This document shows, piece after piece, positions 1-10,959 of a DNA stretch of 64,000 nucleotides. The first letter of the stretch is position 1. Each line of letters opens with the position of its first letter. The position numbers were made by a program, and so were the translations under genes. Origin of the DNA: Cristatella mucedo. Taxonomy: Eukaryota; Bryozoa; Phylactolaemata; Cristatellidae. A model generated the notes under the pieces. It was not told where the DNA came from. It saw only the letters and a program-made list of their open reading frames with translations, and searched no databases. The stretch is taken from NCBI GenBank assembly GCA_009760855.2, contig WPIO01000008.1:7736001-7800000 (forward strand), written 5' to 3'.

Positions 1-1755
1 AGGCATCGTCTCCAAAGAAATTTAGTTTCTTTCGAGGCACAGATCAGCGACCAATATAAGAGGACCAAGATATCAAGTGGCACGTTAGGAAGGCGGATTA
101 AGACCATAGCAAACAGGTGAGCCGATGCAAGATTATGATGGCATTTGAAAGTGAGTGGTAGGATCTTAAAGTTTATATGACAGCTTGATGGAAGCCAGTG
201 CAGGTTGGTGGAGAATTAACTAGTGCGTGATTATTATGTTCACGGCAGACTAGCATGGCTGCTAAGTTTTGTAATATACTCCAGCTGCTCATTAGAACAG
301 GGCAAGGAGACGTTGTAGCTGAGAGCTGTAGTACTTATTGCACTCTATTCACAATCTGTCTCTAATGGGTTGGAGGCAAAGCTAAGCAATGGCACACCGC
401 CATTGTTACTGGTCCTTGCACAGTGACCAAAAGCTTTGCCTCATGCATCAAGATTGCAAACTTAGCATATTGACTTGACACTTTCTTTCTAGCGGAATCG
501 ACACTTGCTCTCAAACAGACAAGTCCGTTTTTGAAGATCGTGTGGTGTAAGCATGCAAGATTCTCAACTTGAAAAGTCGACATTTGTACTCCGACGTTAA
601 CCAAGTTTAATCAGTGAAATTCCACCACACGATTGAAAGCAATAGATGGTACACCGACTCTCCAGCCATGCTACTCTATCGTGAACGGTGCATCAGCCAT
701 CGAATTCAAATTCTCTCTAACTTGCCATCGACTTCAAGATCATCTCTCACTGGCTAAGGTCTCTTATTTTGTTTTTACATCTACTTCCTGATGTGAAATA
801 CTTAGTTCTCAGGATTAGTTCTCATACTACCAGCTTCTCTCCCGTGGGGTCATTTAGTCAACCTTCAATCAACCGTCAGCATTTAATTAACCTTCATCCT
901 TCGGGTATCTGGCATTTATTTTCTATGCAAACAAAACCTTGAAGCCTCTGCCGACTGACATTATGACATCCCCTGACCTGGTCTCAGTTTACCGCAAAGC
1001 TAGAAACCCAGCAGTTCGTTGCAGCAGTGGCATCGTGGCTATGAATCGCGCATGATTTGCATACACATGCTACACGCTACTATCACTAATCGGTCGTCTT
1101 GCTTCTTTTCCAACCCTATGTGAAGCGCCCGGCAGAGGGTTTGGTAAACCCAAGGTTCTTGACAAATATGCAAGCGGCACTTTCAGATATGCAACTAGGT
1201 GTAGGTTAGCGTTGGCAACCAATATGTTAGTGTATTGAGCTTGTTGGAAGTGGCAATCAAGCCATAGTTGAACTCAGGTTTGATAAACCTCGAGATTTCT
1301 CAACTATATTACGATATTTAAGACAGACTTTGGTCGCACCATATCTGCATTGCACTCCTCAATGCCGTACGCTTAAATGCAAACTGGTAAAACAGGGAAC
1401 ATCTTGCTCAATGGTTTCTCGCACCAAACCCAGTTGCTGGCTGAGTGCCGGTACTTTGTGCCATTTTGTAAACAGCACATTGTTCATAATATCTAGTACG
1501 ACAGCTGAGGACATTAATCTCCCAAATCCAAGTCAAACGCGAGAGCTTACGCACCATAGTAGGGGCCCACCAAAGAGAAGTTTGCTCGTAGCTAATAGCA
1601 GGCAGAAGCAAACCTGTGCACGGCTGCTCATCCGCCCAAGTCACCACATGCAGTTGCCCACGTGCACTTCGGTGTGACCTGATTAGTTAACCCTGATCAA
1701 ATCGTGTTACCTTTTGTGACATTCGGCATTTGAAGGGTGTAACTTTTGTTTTCCA
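1..1755. other. No gene recognised
   Basis: This stretch has mixed base composition and only short open frames. The longest is 115 codons at 1330-1677 on the + strand, and it shows no domain, repeat or signal peptide I can recognise. No SINE or LINE copy was found here. Upstream exons of the coiled-coil gene that starts near 1802 could lie in it, because that gene's first visible exon begins in phase 1 and needs a 5' partner unless it starts at the ATG at 1756. Confidence 0.4.
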
Positions 1756-1801
1756 ATGAAAGGTTTCTCTCGATTCGACCCAGGTATGTATTTTCCTGCA
1801 G

Positions 1802-1909
1802 GCCCGAAGAGTTGCCAGGTACCTCGAGACGGTTTTCCCAAGGCAGGCACCGGAGAAGCTCTGGCAAAGATGCACGACGCAACCTCGCCCAATGCATCGA
1901 GGTTGGCGG
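1802..1909 (+). CDS. Coiled-coil protein gene, first visible exon
   Basis: An acceptor (TTTTCCTGCAG) precedes 1802 and a strong donor (GCGG|GTGAGT) follows 1909. The frame stays open between them and leaves in phase 1, matching the next exon. The encoded segment (GPKSCQVPRDGFPKAG and on) is not recognised. Alternatively the exon is longer and begins at an in-frame ATG at 1756, with the 18 bases at 1784-1801 read through. Those bases look like a GT-AG intron but are too short to be spliced in animals. Confidence 0.35.
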
Positions 1910-2025
1910 GTGAGTCTTCTCTCGATTCACTGCAGCATGCACTGGTTTGCGAAAAACTGTTTCTTCTGCTACTCGCTTCCTCTCTGCCTATGCCGTTGCT
2001 GCTGAGTGTCCGGTTCTGTCCACAG

Positions 2026-2232
2026 ACTGTGCCAGACCTCGTGAATGGGGCTACGAAGCCAGATTCTTGAATGAGCTGTCGCGAAAGAAAAGCGATGGCC
2101 AATCGCGGAATCGGCCAATCGCGTCGGTCGGCTGCCAGCAAATTCGAGGCGCTGTCAGCAGCAGCTGCGGCCAGACGTCGGCCAGAGATCGGCTCTCTTT
2201 TGCTGCTCCTCTGACCACTTTGGCCCGAACAG
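2026..2232 (+). CDS. Coiled-coil protein gene, exon 2
   Basis: The acceptor is CTGTCCACAG and the donor is CGAACAG|GTAGCT. The exon enters in phase 1, completing a GAC codon with the previous exon, and leaves in phase 1. It encodes a basic, serine-rich segment starting DCARPREWGYEARFLNEL. No family is recognised. The support is matched intron phase plus splice consensus at both ends. Confidence 0.35.
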
Positions 2233-2422
2233 GTAGCTCGTTCGCTGCCCCGGCAGCGTGACGGTGTTGCATCTGCTAGGTAGCTGGTGGCCGTAGCTGG
2301 TAGCTGAGTAGCTGGTGCTTGAGAAAGCCTAGCTTTTCGGCAATGCCGACCTGATCAGGCTAAACGATCAAGCTGACTAGTGATGTGAGTGGGCAGAGAC
2401 CATTCGTCCATTCGAATTGTAG

Positions 2423-2525
2423 TTTTAAGAAGGAAGTCGAAAACGCGAATGACAGTTGCCATCCCCATTGTCGGAGAGCCCTGCAAATCAAGGAAACCTG
2501 AGCCGAGGTTGTTCGAGCCTTCTAG
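2423..2525 (+). CDS. Coiled-coil protein gene, exon 3 (tentative)
   Basis: This is the weakest exon of the model. The acceptor TTGTAG at 2417-2422 and donor TTCTAG|GTCAGT at 2526 give phase 1 in and phase 2 out, which is what the neighbouring exons need. It encodes a short basic segment (LRRKSKTRMTVAIPIVGEP). Skipping it would put exon 4 in another frame that stops at about 2953, so phase favours keeping it. Confidence 0.25.
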
Positions 2526-2660
2526 GTCAGTGAGTTGCTCACGGCCGGCAGGCCTGACTGAGGAGGTGCAAGTGCAGGACTGCAGCTTCAGCCATCCTCA
2601 GTGCAGCTACCGTCAATATTTTTGGTCAGTAAAGGGCTGCTGCATTTACTTTTTTGACAG

Positions 2661-3010
2661 CCTCTACCAGGAGACAGTGCCGCGGTCATGCTCACAACAT
2701 TCGCGAGGTAGCTCAGCTACAAAACTCGCTGCCAGCTATGATGGGTCAGCCAAGATCGCTCGAGTTGAGAGCAAGTCGAGAGGTTTTGGCACTGCCAACA
2801 GCAGACCTGCCTACAGCAGGCATGCCATCCTTTTTGCCGAGTCCAGGCCAACGAACGGCATCATTGTTGATGGCAGGTCTTCAGCAGTGCATCTACGAAC
2901 GTCAGCTGAGAATGCTAAGACTGCGGACGTCACATCTCCGAGAATGCGGCTAGCCGAAAGATACCGAAAAGCCGAGGAGGACACGTTTAAAAAACTCGAA
3001 CGAATGGCTA
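2661..3010 (+). CDS. Coiled-coil protein gene, exon 4
   Basis: A long pyrimidine tract ends in TTTTTTGACAG just before 2661. The donor is GGCTA|GTAAGC after 3010. The exon enters in phase 2 and leaves in phase 1, consistent with both partners. It encodes a serine- and alanine-rich segment and ends in a charged, helix-prone stretch (RLAERYRKAEEDTFKKLERM) typical of a coiled coil. A second frame is also open to about 2953, so the choice of frame rests on phase. Confidence 0.35.
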
Positions 3011-3372
3011 GTAAGCAACCGGCGCCCAATGCAACCTATATTAAGTATCAGACGTCACCATCGTTGACAGGTTTCGCCGTTGCATGTTCAGCTGCTCTAG
3101 GCCGTCTTTTTTCTAGGGTTTTGTTTTATTCGCTTGAGGCTGACCAATGAATCGCAAAACAAATCAACTCCATGCACCAAGTGTGCTTGATTTGAGCCGC
3201 GTGCATGTACGGGTCCCTTAAAGAGCACAGCATCCATTTGTCCTATTAATTTTAACTGGAAAACTTTCGTTCATTTTAATATTCTGTTGCCATTATCTTT
3301 AGCCATGGCATGGGTTATTATTTATCAGTGATAGTTATATCTACATGCTACAGAGGCTAGAGGCACGTGTTC

Positions 3373-3546
3373 TTATATAGCGACAGAAGAGCCTTTACGG
3401 CTATCACCACCACTTGCAGTAGCGATAAAGAACCACCCACCGCAGGAATCAAACCCACGACCTCGGGACCGAGGTCGTGAAAGCAACCGCCTTACCTAGT
3501 GTGCTATCACGGCTAACCGCCTTACCTAGTGTGCCATCACGGCTAA
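3373..3546 (-). mobile_element. SINE-A copy with duplicated head
   Basis: On the minus strand the copy starts with the tRNA-like head GCCGTGATGGCACACTAGG (A-box-like), continues with a perfect hairpin of CGACCTCGG and CCGAGGTCG, then a B box (GGGTTTGATTCC here; GGTTCGAATCC in the + copy at 6650), and ends CGTAAAGGCTCTTCTGTCGC. The head is tandemly duplicated with a 30-base period, so this copy has two A-box regions. It lies in intron 4 of the coiled-coil gene model. Confidence 0.8.
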
Positions 3547-4173
3547 CCTTATGGCGGTCGTTATTGGAGCCTGCCTCAAAAAATTAGCCACCGCCTGAGG
3601 TAGCTGTCAGTCATTCTCCTGAGAATGGCAAACAAAACTCTCGCAAGCTGATTGCAGAATATCGTGGCGATACTGGGACAAATTGAGTATTTTTAGGTGA
3701 ACATTGAGATATAAAGGTAGAAATTTAGATTATGAAATAGATTTGATTGGAATGCTGGTTTCTGAGAGATGACTTGCTTAGTATTTTGACCGTCCTGAAA
3801 TAAGCAATCAATCGTGTGGACACGGCACTGTCTTGAAATTGTAAGTTGCCCTTGCTGCATGTTCTTTGTTTGATCAGACCTTTCGCCTTACTTCAAGTTC
3901 AGTTGCATTACTATTGGATCTGCCGATGGTGTAGATGCTATGGATGTCATTTAATGGTAGCTTTGGTTCGCGAAAGTGATGTCTGCATGCTCGCCGAGTA
4001 TAAGCTTCGGTAGTTTTCTTATTGTCTTCATTTAGAGTGATGCCAATAGACTTGGAAACTCGAGAGACATTTGAAGCCCCAACTTGCCAATAAGGTCTCA
4101 AAATCTTATCGTGTCGACAGCCATTCAACGATAATCTCTCTCAACTAATCCTTTAATATTGGAATGTTTCCAG

Positions 4174-4454
4174 GGCTCTCCGCTCACGGCCAAAGATCCT
4201 CCGACGTCGCCACTGTCACTCTTAACAATCAGTTGGTTTGGACAACCAGGTTGACGCCAATCTGTCCAGATGTGGACAGCCATGTGAAACCACCATTCTC
4301 GAAACTTTGCCTCTGGGCACTGCAGAATCGACTTCGACTAAAGCAAGACGAGCAGCTGCGGCTGACAAAGCAAGTCGCCGATGCCGAGCTTCGAATGCAG
4401 AGGCTGGAACTCGAGTGCCGCCTTTCGGCGACTGCTCTACGAGAGCAGCTCACG
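4174..4454 (+). CDS. Coiled-coil protein gene, exon 5
   Basis: The acceptor GTTTCCAG is at 4166-4173 and the strong donor CACG|GTGAGT is at 4455. It enters in phase 1 and leaves in phase 0. The second half is a clear heptad-type coiled coil (LRLKQDEQLRLTKQVADAEL and on to ALREQLT) rich in L, Q, E and R. An alternative shorter exon could start after CTGGGCACTGCAG near 4324. No specific family is recognised; centrosomal and cytoskeletal adaptor proteins often look like this, but that is only a compositional resemblance. Confidence 0.5.
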
Positions 4455-4700
4455 GTGAGTGCGGCCAAGGCGTCACCGAGCGGTGAGTTGCTGACCAGCA
4501 TAACAGCCAGTCTAACTGCCAGCACTGGACAAGTTCGCATTTCAGCGTTTCGGGTGCGGGCTCAGGACACCCCCTCGTAGTCTACATATTAGCCCGTTGC
4601 GAATGTTGGCTTGCTTGAGCTCATGCATGCACAACAAATATCAGTGCTTACTGGCGTGACTTAAGCCACATAACGAGATCAGATGGGCTGGTCACTGCAG

Positions 4701-5666
4701 ATCGTCGATTCTAAAATCTGTCGGCTGAGCCTGCAACTGGACGAGCTGCTGCTTGGCGAGACGAGACTGAAGCTTCAGCAACAGCCATCACTGATGGAGC
4801 AGCCACCAGTACAACGACGGCAAGTGACGGTGGGGCCGCAGCCCTGGCATGCGGAGCCGCCTTCGAAGCTTTTGCAGCCACTACTGCAGCAGCAGCAGCA
4901 CGGGTCGTGGCAGCAGCCATCGTGGAAGCAGCTACTGACACAAGCTAGTTTGAATAGCTTGATAAGAAGTAATAACGACAGTGGCATGCAATTGGAAACG
5001 CTTGATCGGCTAGGGGATGCTCACCTTGAGACAGTGAACTGCGATAGAGGCGATAGCAGCTTGCATCGGCCGAAGCCAGCTTTCCTGGAGATCGTCGGTG
5101 ACGGCTCGGCCACGAGGGGCAGCCTGCTTCTGCATCAGCTGCCTAATCGTTGGCCGGCTCGCTCTGAGGCCGGCGGTGGTGTCCGAAGCATCAGCGCTAG
5201 CCGGCAGCGCCGGGGCCTGCTTTGTGCTTCAAGCTCATTTTTTGGCACCTCCTCGTTTGCCCCGTTGACGGCACGCGAAGCCACGCACCCGAACGTCCTG
5301 CTGCTGTCACCAATTGCTGAAACGTCATGCGCTGCCTCTGGCGGCTGCCAGCAGGGCGAGCTAGCGTGGGAGTCTGCTCGTCAGACGTCGACCACTTCCG
5401 TCCGTGCAGACGTCCGGTCGCCTGCCGAAATAGCAGCAAAGCCCCCCCCCCCCCCCCGCTTGAACTGCTCGACCTGTCAACGTTTGCTCGGACCAAAGCA
5501 GTCGACTTCCCCGTCGTATCTGCATGCCGTCAATCGATTGCCTTCGTCAGGCCACTTTGCACTTTTGCTAATGAGGTCGTTCACAGAGCGAAAAGACGTT
5601 CGAGCTTCCAGAAGCTCAGGCCACCGCTGCAGCGTGCAAGGGCAACTACGTGCGCTGTTGCATTAG
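4701..5666 (+). CDS. Coiled-coil protein gene, last exon
   Basis: The acceptor GTCACTGCAG ends at 4700 and the frame is phase 0, matching the previous exon. The coiled coil continues (KICRLSLQLDELLLGETRL), then becomes glutamine- and proline-rich (QPLLQQQQHGSWQQPSW near residues 56-76 of the exon). The rest is low-complexity, S/A/R-rich sequence to a stop at 5664-5666. A run of 16 C at 5442-5457 encodes a proline tract, and a one-base length error there would replace the last 70 or so residues by another open frame ending near 5683. An AATAAA lies 109 bases after the stop. The function is unknown. Confidence 0.5.
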   Translation: MVDSKICRLSLQLDELLLGETRLKLQQQPSLMEQPPVQRRQVTVGPQPWHAEPPSKLLQPLLQQQQHGSWQQPSWKQLLTQASLNSLIRSNNDSGMQLETLDRLGDAHLETVNCDRGDSSLHRPKPAFLEIVGDGSATRGSLLLHQLPNRWPARSEAGGGVRSISASRQRRGLLCASSSFFGTSSFAPLTAREATHPNVLLLSPIAETSCAASGGCQQGELAWESARQTSTTSVRADVRSPAEIAAKPPPPPRLNCSTCQRLLGPKQSTSPSYLHAVNRLPSSGHFALLLMRSFTERKDVRASRSSGHRCSVQGQLRALLH

Positions 5667-5774
5667 CGACCGACTGGTATTGAACGACTTATCGCCATTC
5701 GTTTGCTTTGTATGCACTTTTTATTAAAAGTTTAATTATTACTTTTGCTGATTGTTTTTTAAGCAAATGGTTTA

Positions 5775-5780
5775 AATAAA
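5775..5780 (+). terminator. AATAAA poly(A) signal of the coiled-coil gene
   Basis: A canonical AATAAA lies about 110 bases after the stop at 5666, in AT-rich sequence and just before a TG-rich tract that could serve as the downstream GU-rich element. Its position supports a real + strand gene ending here. Confidence 0.5.
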
Positions 5781-5806
5781 GACAGGACTTATGCTTTGTA
5801 CACGTA

Positions 5807-5810
<4 letters not shown>

Positions 5811-5885
<75 letters not shown>
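5811..5885. repeat. (TG)n microsatellite
   Basis: About 37 uninterrupted TG units start some 30 bases after the poly(A) signal. The long HTHTHT and CVCVCV open frames over it are artefacts of the repeat. Confidence 0.95.
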
Positions 5886-5886
<1 letters not shown>

Positions 5887-6579
5887 TTGGACTTGGGCCT
5901 TGATTATCCTGCCCAGCCAGATGTGCTGCTCCTATACTCTTGGCGACGCTAGTAATTTTAGCTGTGCTAGATTCTAATGCTTCAAAGACTAGAAAGAAGT
6001 TTATCACAGCCATAACACTATTGACATTACAATAGCCGGACCTCCAGCATAATACTAGACAGCCTTCTAGCTTTGGGGTGATGTAATGTAATGTACTTTA
6101 AATGGTGATGCACTTCAAAGTGGGCATACGGGTCTATGCTTATTCCCAGCTTCAAATCCCGGTTGACTAGCTCTATTGGTCCTTATTAGAAATCACCCCA
6201 CTGCTGTCAATATTGAATCTCATTGGTAAAATCCATCGTCTGCGTCAAGATTCCGTAGCAAGTTTGTTCATTGCCTATGGCAGCGATGAAGTGCTACAAG
6301 CAATGAAGAATCCAACCAGTATTTGCATCTAGCATTAACGGTACCTGAAAATCCTAATTCTCCATAAAAGGCTGCCAACAAGAGATTGTTAACAGAAATC
6401 CTGAGCAGTGCGAATGCTGCTTGCAACGACTTTGACATTAAAAGGTGCCTTCAGGTTCAAGGTTCAGGGCAGTATTTTACGATATTGTCAGTGCTTGCTT
6501 TCGGCTTGTCTGGCCTTTTGACGTTCATGCTGCTTTGCCAGTGTCCGGTTGCTTTAAATTTGCTTATTACGCAGTAGTT

Positions 6580-6741
6580 AAGCCGTGATGGCACACTGGG
6601 TAAGGTAGTTGCTTTTCACGACCTCGGTCCCGAAGTCGTGGGTTCGAATCCTGCGGTTAGTGATCCTTTATCGCCACTGCAAGCGGTGGTGATAGCCGTA
6701 AAGGCTCTCCTGTCGCTATATAATGAGGCTTTTAAATCAAC
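6580..6741 (+). mobile_element. SINE-A copy, near full length
   Basis: This is a + strand copy: AGCCGTGATGGCACACTGGG (A box), the CACGACCTCGG hairpin, a perfect B box GGTTCGAATCC at about 6650, a body with TTTATCGCCACTGCAAGCGG, and a tail ending GTCGCTATATAATGAGGC. It serves as the reference for the family in this window. It could be transcribed by RNA polymerase III from the internal A and B boxes. Confidence 0.85.
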
Positions 6742-7121
6742 TAGTGTTCATTTATTTAGTTTTTTGTCGCTGTGTATCGTGCATTGTTGAAACAAAGAGA
6801 AAGGGAGAAACTTGGCATTGCCAATATTTCGCGGTCAAATTATTTGCTCTTATATGTTTTGCCTATTGTCACTATTGGTAGGTGTACATGCCACCTGTGT
6901 ACCTCGACTTTCAGATACACTGGTGAAATATATTTGCCGCAAAATAAATGGCAGACCAGCGCTAAAGTTATGCATGCAATGACTCTGTTATTTCGTTCTT
7001 TCATGCGACGAACAAATGACTTAACTTGTGGCGTTTTTACGTTGTAACGCTTCTGGGAATCCTTGAAACTTCTTATGCAATGACTTCAAGCAGCTACACA
7101 GTGCATTACTATCAATAATAT

Positions 7122-7280
7122 TAGCTGATTTAACTGACTCATTTGTATAGCGGTAGAGGAGCCTGATGGCTATCACCACCGCTTGCAGCTGGCAGTATAT
7201 GATCGCTCGCTGCAAGAATCGAACCCACGACCTCAGTCGTGAAGAGCAAGCATCTCACGTCCTGGGCTATCGAGAGCTAT
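7122..7280 (-). mobile_element. SINE-A copy, diverged
   Basis: An antisense copy running from the tail (AGCTGATTTAACTGACTC) to a degraded head (CCTGGGCTATCGAGAGC). The hairpin is shortened to ACGACCTCAGTCGT, but the B box (GAATCGAACCC on the + strand) is intact. Confidence 0.75.
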
Positions 7281-8130
7281 TTGCGAGCCACTGCTTCGGA
7301 TGAGAGGCTTAGAAGTCGCCGTTTTCTTAAATTCGCAATTAAAGTAAAATCAACACTCGAAGTCTAACTGATGACCTTTTTGAGGCAGCAATCGAGAATG
7401 CTTGCCGGCGCTACCTGCTTCCCGGCTGCTTTGGATGTGCTCCCTTCTACCCCGCTGCATAGGATGTGCCCCTGCCTCTGGGCTGCTTAATAATTGTGCT
7501 CTCTCCTGTCGGGCTGCTTAGGATGCCGGTGGCACAATTTACGCAGCCTTCGCTGCAAGACATGCTGCAAATTTCTGCCCCTTGAGTTCGCTTCATGTCG
7601 TCGGAATTCAACCACTCTACCACATAAGTCACTTATCTCAAGTAAGAACAGCCATCGTCAACCCGTTTCAAGCAATTCTTTGCAAAAATAGCGGGTTTCG
7701 GTGATGCAAGCGCATTGTGCAACTTCTAAAACCGGTCTCCGTTGTTGAGTGTTCCCGCACTTTCAAATATACTTCGCTGCACTTATGATTCCTCACCTAA
7801 AACGGTCCGATTATCTTCCCATATTATTATTAGCGTATTAATATTAGTATTTATTAGCGTATTAATAGCAAGCCGCAGCAAAATCTGGAGCGTAATCTTG
7901 GCTCATTCTTCAAGTCTAAGTGAAGTAACCTATCTATGCACGTTGCAGAAAGATGCAGCCGCCGCGATATTGAGCAGCAGTCGTATGTCTCCATTCCACC
8001 GCGTATGTCAGCCGAGATGTAAGACTGGCTGCTCCTGGTGTACAAAGTTATTTCTTTGCCACTTAACGGCCATCTCAGCCTGGTTGCCCTTCCCTAAAAG
8101 TCTGGTAGCCACCAAGGAGGTCGGCCCCTA

Positions 8131-8183
8131 CCTGAGAATGAAGTACAAGGTGCAGAACATGCACCTTGTGCTTCATTCTCAGG
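8131..8183. other. Near-perfect 24-bp hairpin with a 5-nt loop
   Basis: The arms at 8131-8154 and 8160-8183 are complementary over 24 bases with one mismatch (T against C, a G-U type pair in one RNA strand). The loop is GAACA. The arm starts CCTGAGAATGAAG. It is shorter than a usual miRNA precursor and its loop is small, so an inverted duplication is as likely as a small-RNA precursor. Confidence 0.7.
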
Positions 8184-8435
8184 AGCATGCAGCAAGATAC
8201 TTTAGACGAGCATACGAAGGGGTCTCGTTCTAGGTGGTTGCCTTGCTGATGTGCATTCTACAAGTACTGCTAATACGCAGTACCTAATAATAATCTCAAG
8301 AAACGCCACTAAACAATTTCAATTTTGCTTTAACGAAATCTGATTGGCTAGATGGTTCGAACGATGCATACGCCAAACCTTTGCTAAGATATAGAGAAAA
8401 AGGGGGAAATACCACTGAGGACAAAAATGATAATA

Positions 8436-8645
8436 TTGAGATAATAAAAATAATAATGCATTTGATAAAGCACCCTCAGAGAACTAAATCCCTTTCTAGG
8501 CAATTTACATTTGCTGCAAAGGAAGCACATCGCATGGTTAGTGGTAGTGTGCTCAATGACAACAAGCATAACATGGTAAGGGGTGACATGCACAGGATGC
8601 CAGAGCAGACGAAAACAAGTGACAAGTTAGATACAAGAACTATTT
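8436..8645 (-). mobile_element. LINE 3' tail, antisense fragment
   Basis: This resembles, on the minus strand, the 3' end of the LINE seen at 18549-19415 and 31120-32066. Shared elements are the (ATT)n end, GCATTTGATAAAGCACCC, AGAGAACTAAATCCCTTTCT, the TTTACATTTGCTGCAAAGG block and ACAACAAGCATAACATGG. It contains no coding part. Confidence 0.7.
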
Positions 8646-10779
8646 TGCTGCAGAGTATTTGGATTTTCTGCCTATTCTTTCTACTGACAGTTAAACCTTA
8701 TGCCCATGAGCAGTATGCCTTGGATCTTGGTGTATTGTGTACTATGCAAACAGATATTCGGCTTACATGTAAACACGAAGGAGAGGATGATGTTCTCGCG
8801 TATAAGAGCAAATATTCACTTGCTGCGTGCAGTTTGGATTTGATGCGGATAAACATTTATACATCCGGTGCAAGCCAGTGGCCATAATTCCGAGCACGCA
8901 TCGAGAAAGAGATAAGTGGCTTCTTTCTACAGTAATAGAAATAAGGCTGCAGAATCAGCATGCTTTCTCAGTCTCCCCCTTCTCTGTTTGTCTGTCTGTC
9001 TCTGTCTCTCTCTCTCTCTCTCTCTACCTCTATCTTTCATCGGAAACTTGAGGTAGCAGCTGCACAAGCCATCAACAACAATAGTGGAGCTTTTTCTTTG
9101 TCCATAGTGTACTTATGCATAGTGACAGTTGGCGTGTTGCCACAAATGATAGATATGCTTCCTTTTCCAGCATATGCAAATAGGTTTGATGTAGATATAG
9201 TCCCTTTTATGGTGCTGTGCAAATATCTTATCATAATGATTTGCCACATTCAGCACTGCCAAAAGCAAGATTAGGTAGCAGCAGCAGAATCCTTAGCATC
9301 AATACAACTAAGATGATAACATAGGTACCCATTCTTACTTTTTTGTAAATCCTTTGTACACTGAGTGTGTCCTACAACATAAGCCCATTAAAATGTTTAT
9401 CTTGCGAGCACTCTACTACGGGCTGCTGCTTTATGGTCAGTAGGCGAAAATGTCTTAGCTCTTCACTAGTTTGTGTTGAATTTATCCTAGGATTTTTCTA
9501 TTTCTAGTGCTTCCCGCCTAAGAGACGTTACACCAAAGCACACACAACTATTTGTTTCATGATTTATTGAATATCAAGATTCTCTGACGGTGTGTCCGAT
9601 TGATCAGGTCGACAAAGCATTAATCTTGCCACTGCTAAACCGAAAGCTTGTTATGAAAGTCGGACGACGAGGCCTTTCTGATATTAGATGAAGGCCGTAG
9701 ACCTGCTTTTGAACATTTAACCTGTGCTTGTTATGCACAGACTTCTCTGCGCATTGAAAAATCGAAGCATATCAAATGCAAGTGCACACGAGATACCACG
9801 ATCTAGCGTCATGCAGGTACACGTGTGGCTGCATTAGCATCTCGTGATTCATGTGCTAATTTGTCACCATCTACAGTATCCCTCCTATGTTGGAATTTCG
9901 CAAGTCTTCTAATCATTTTTAAATGTCTGGCTATTGAAGAACAGGGCATTAGCCGAACTTCAAAGTGATTTTAAACGTTTCTTTGGAGATAACTCAAAGA
10001 TGCTGGATGAAATAATCTGCTTCGCATCCTCGAAAAAGGCACCATACGCAACGGCTGAAAACACGTTATTAGATTACCAGCAAAAGCGACTGCGACTTTT
10101 TGAACTAATTCTAACTTATCCTCAGCTTACAACTTTCACAACGCCGACTACCAGAGGTCACTATAAAAACAGCTATTGTTAATCACCTGAATAACCTCTA
10201 AAAATAGTTGGCTTCAAGGCTCAATGGCGAGAGATCGAGAACAGAAAACATGTTCACTGGCCATGCGATTTCCAACGACTTCGGCATCGAAAGCCACCTT
10301 TTCGAGGCAGGAGTGTAAAATTATGTTGGTACTAGTTTCCGGCTTGTAAGGCCTTGATTTGCTTTACCTGCATCCTTTTGCCTTTTTTGTATAGATCGGG
10401 TTTTTACTTTCCAGTCGCTTTTTCGCTGCGTGTTGTTCGCTGTTACTCACTTCTTGACAAGATAAAGATGAGGCCCCTTGTTGGCACGCTATTTTGGGGA
10501 TATTTTTTGTCGGAGCTGCTTAGCAATACCGTAGTCATATGAAGTCTGTGCGAAGTGTATTTAAGCTTGCCAGCTATACCACTAAGCATAGATTCGTCAC
10601 CATCTGGAGCGAATCCTGTTAGTGCTCTTTTGTCGTCGGTGATTAGAGTAGACCATTACGACCCGCATGACTTCTACTTATCTGTATCAGGCAACTGGCA
10701 GGATGAAGTCCAGCATTTACTGCCTCGCCAAACGCTGCCGTAAGGTAGATTCGCTGTTCGGCAATACCAAGTTTTTGCT

Positions 10780-10905
10780 TTAGATCAGCTATTGCTTCCC
10801 TTACTAGCTCGCCTCGACCAAGGTCTGGCCGAGGCCATGGGCTCGAGCCCTGAGGCATATGTAAAGCGCTTGAATAGAGACTAAGTTCTCTTAGGGCGTT
10901 ATACC
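10780..10905 (+). mobile_element. SINE-B copy
   Basis: The body CCAAGGTCTGGCCGAGGCC leads into the B box GGGCTCGAGCCC and then GTAAAGCGCTTGAATAGAG and TTCTCTTAGGGCGTTATA. The tail from GTAAAGCGC onward matches the LINE 3' end at about 31995-32040 (GTAAAGCGCCTAGAAAGAG, TTCTCTGAG), indicating a shared tail. A (TA)n tract follows as its terminal repeat. Confidence 0.75.
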
Positions 10906-10909
10906 AATG

Positions 10910-10911
<2 letters not shown>

Positions 10912-10951
<40 letters not shown>
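10912..10951. repeat. (TA)n microsatellite
   Basis: About 20 TA units immediately follow the SINE-B tail and probably grew from its terminal simple repeat. Confidence 0.9.

Positions 10952-10959
<8 letters not shown>

Noticed and set aside
1784-1801. An 18-base GT...AG segment (GTATGTATTTTCCTGCAG) resembling a micro-intron inside the first coiled-coil gene exon
   Set aside because: It is far below the size animal spliceosomes can remove. It is more likely two overlapping chance splice sites.
2654-2953. A second open frame across exon 4 of the coiled-coil gene
   Set aside because: It runs into a stop without a splice donor, whereas the other frame continues in phase to exon 5.
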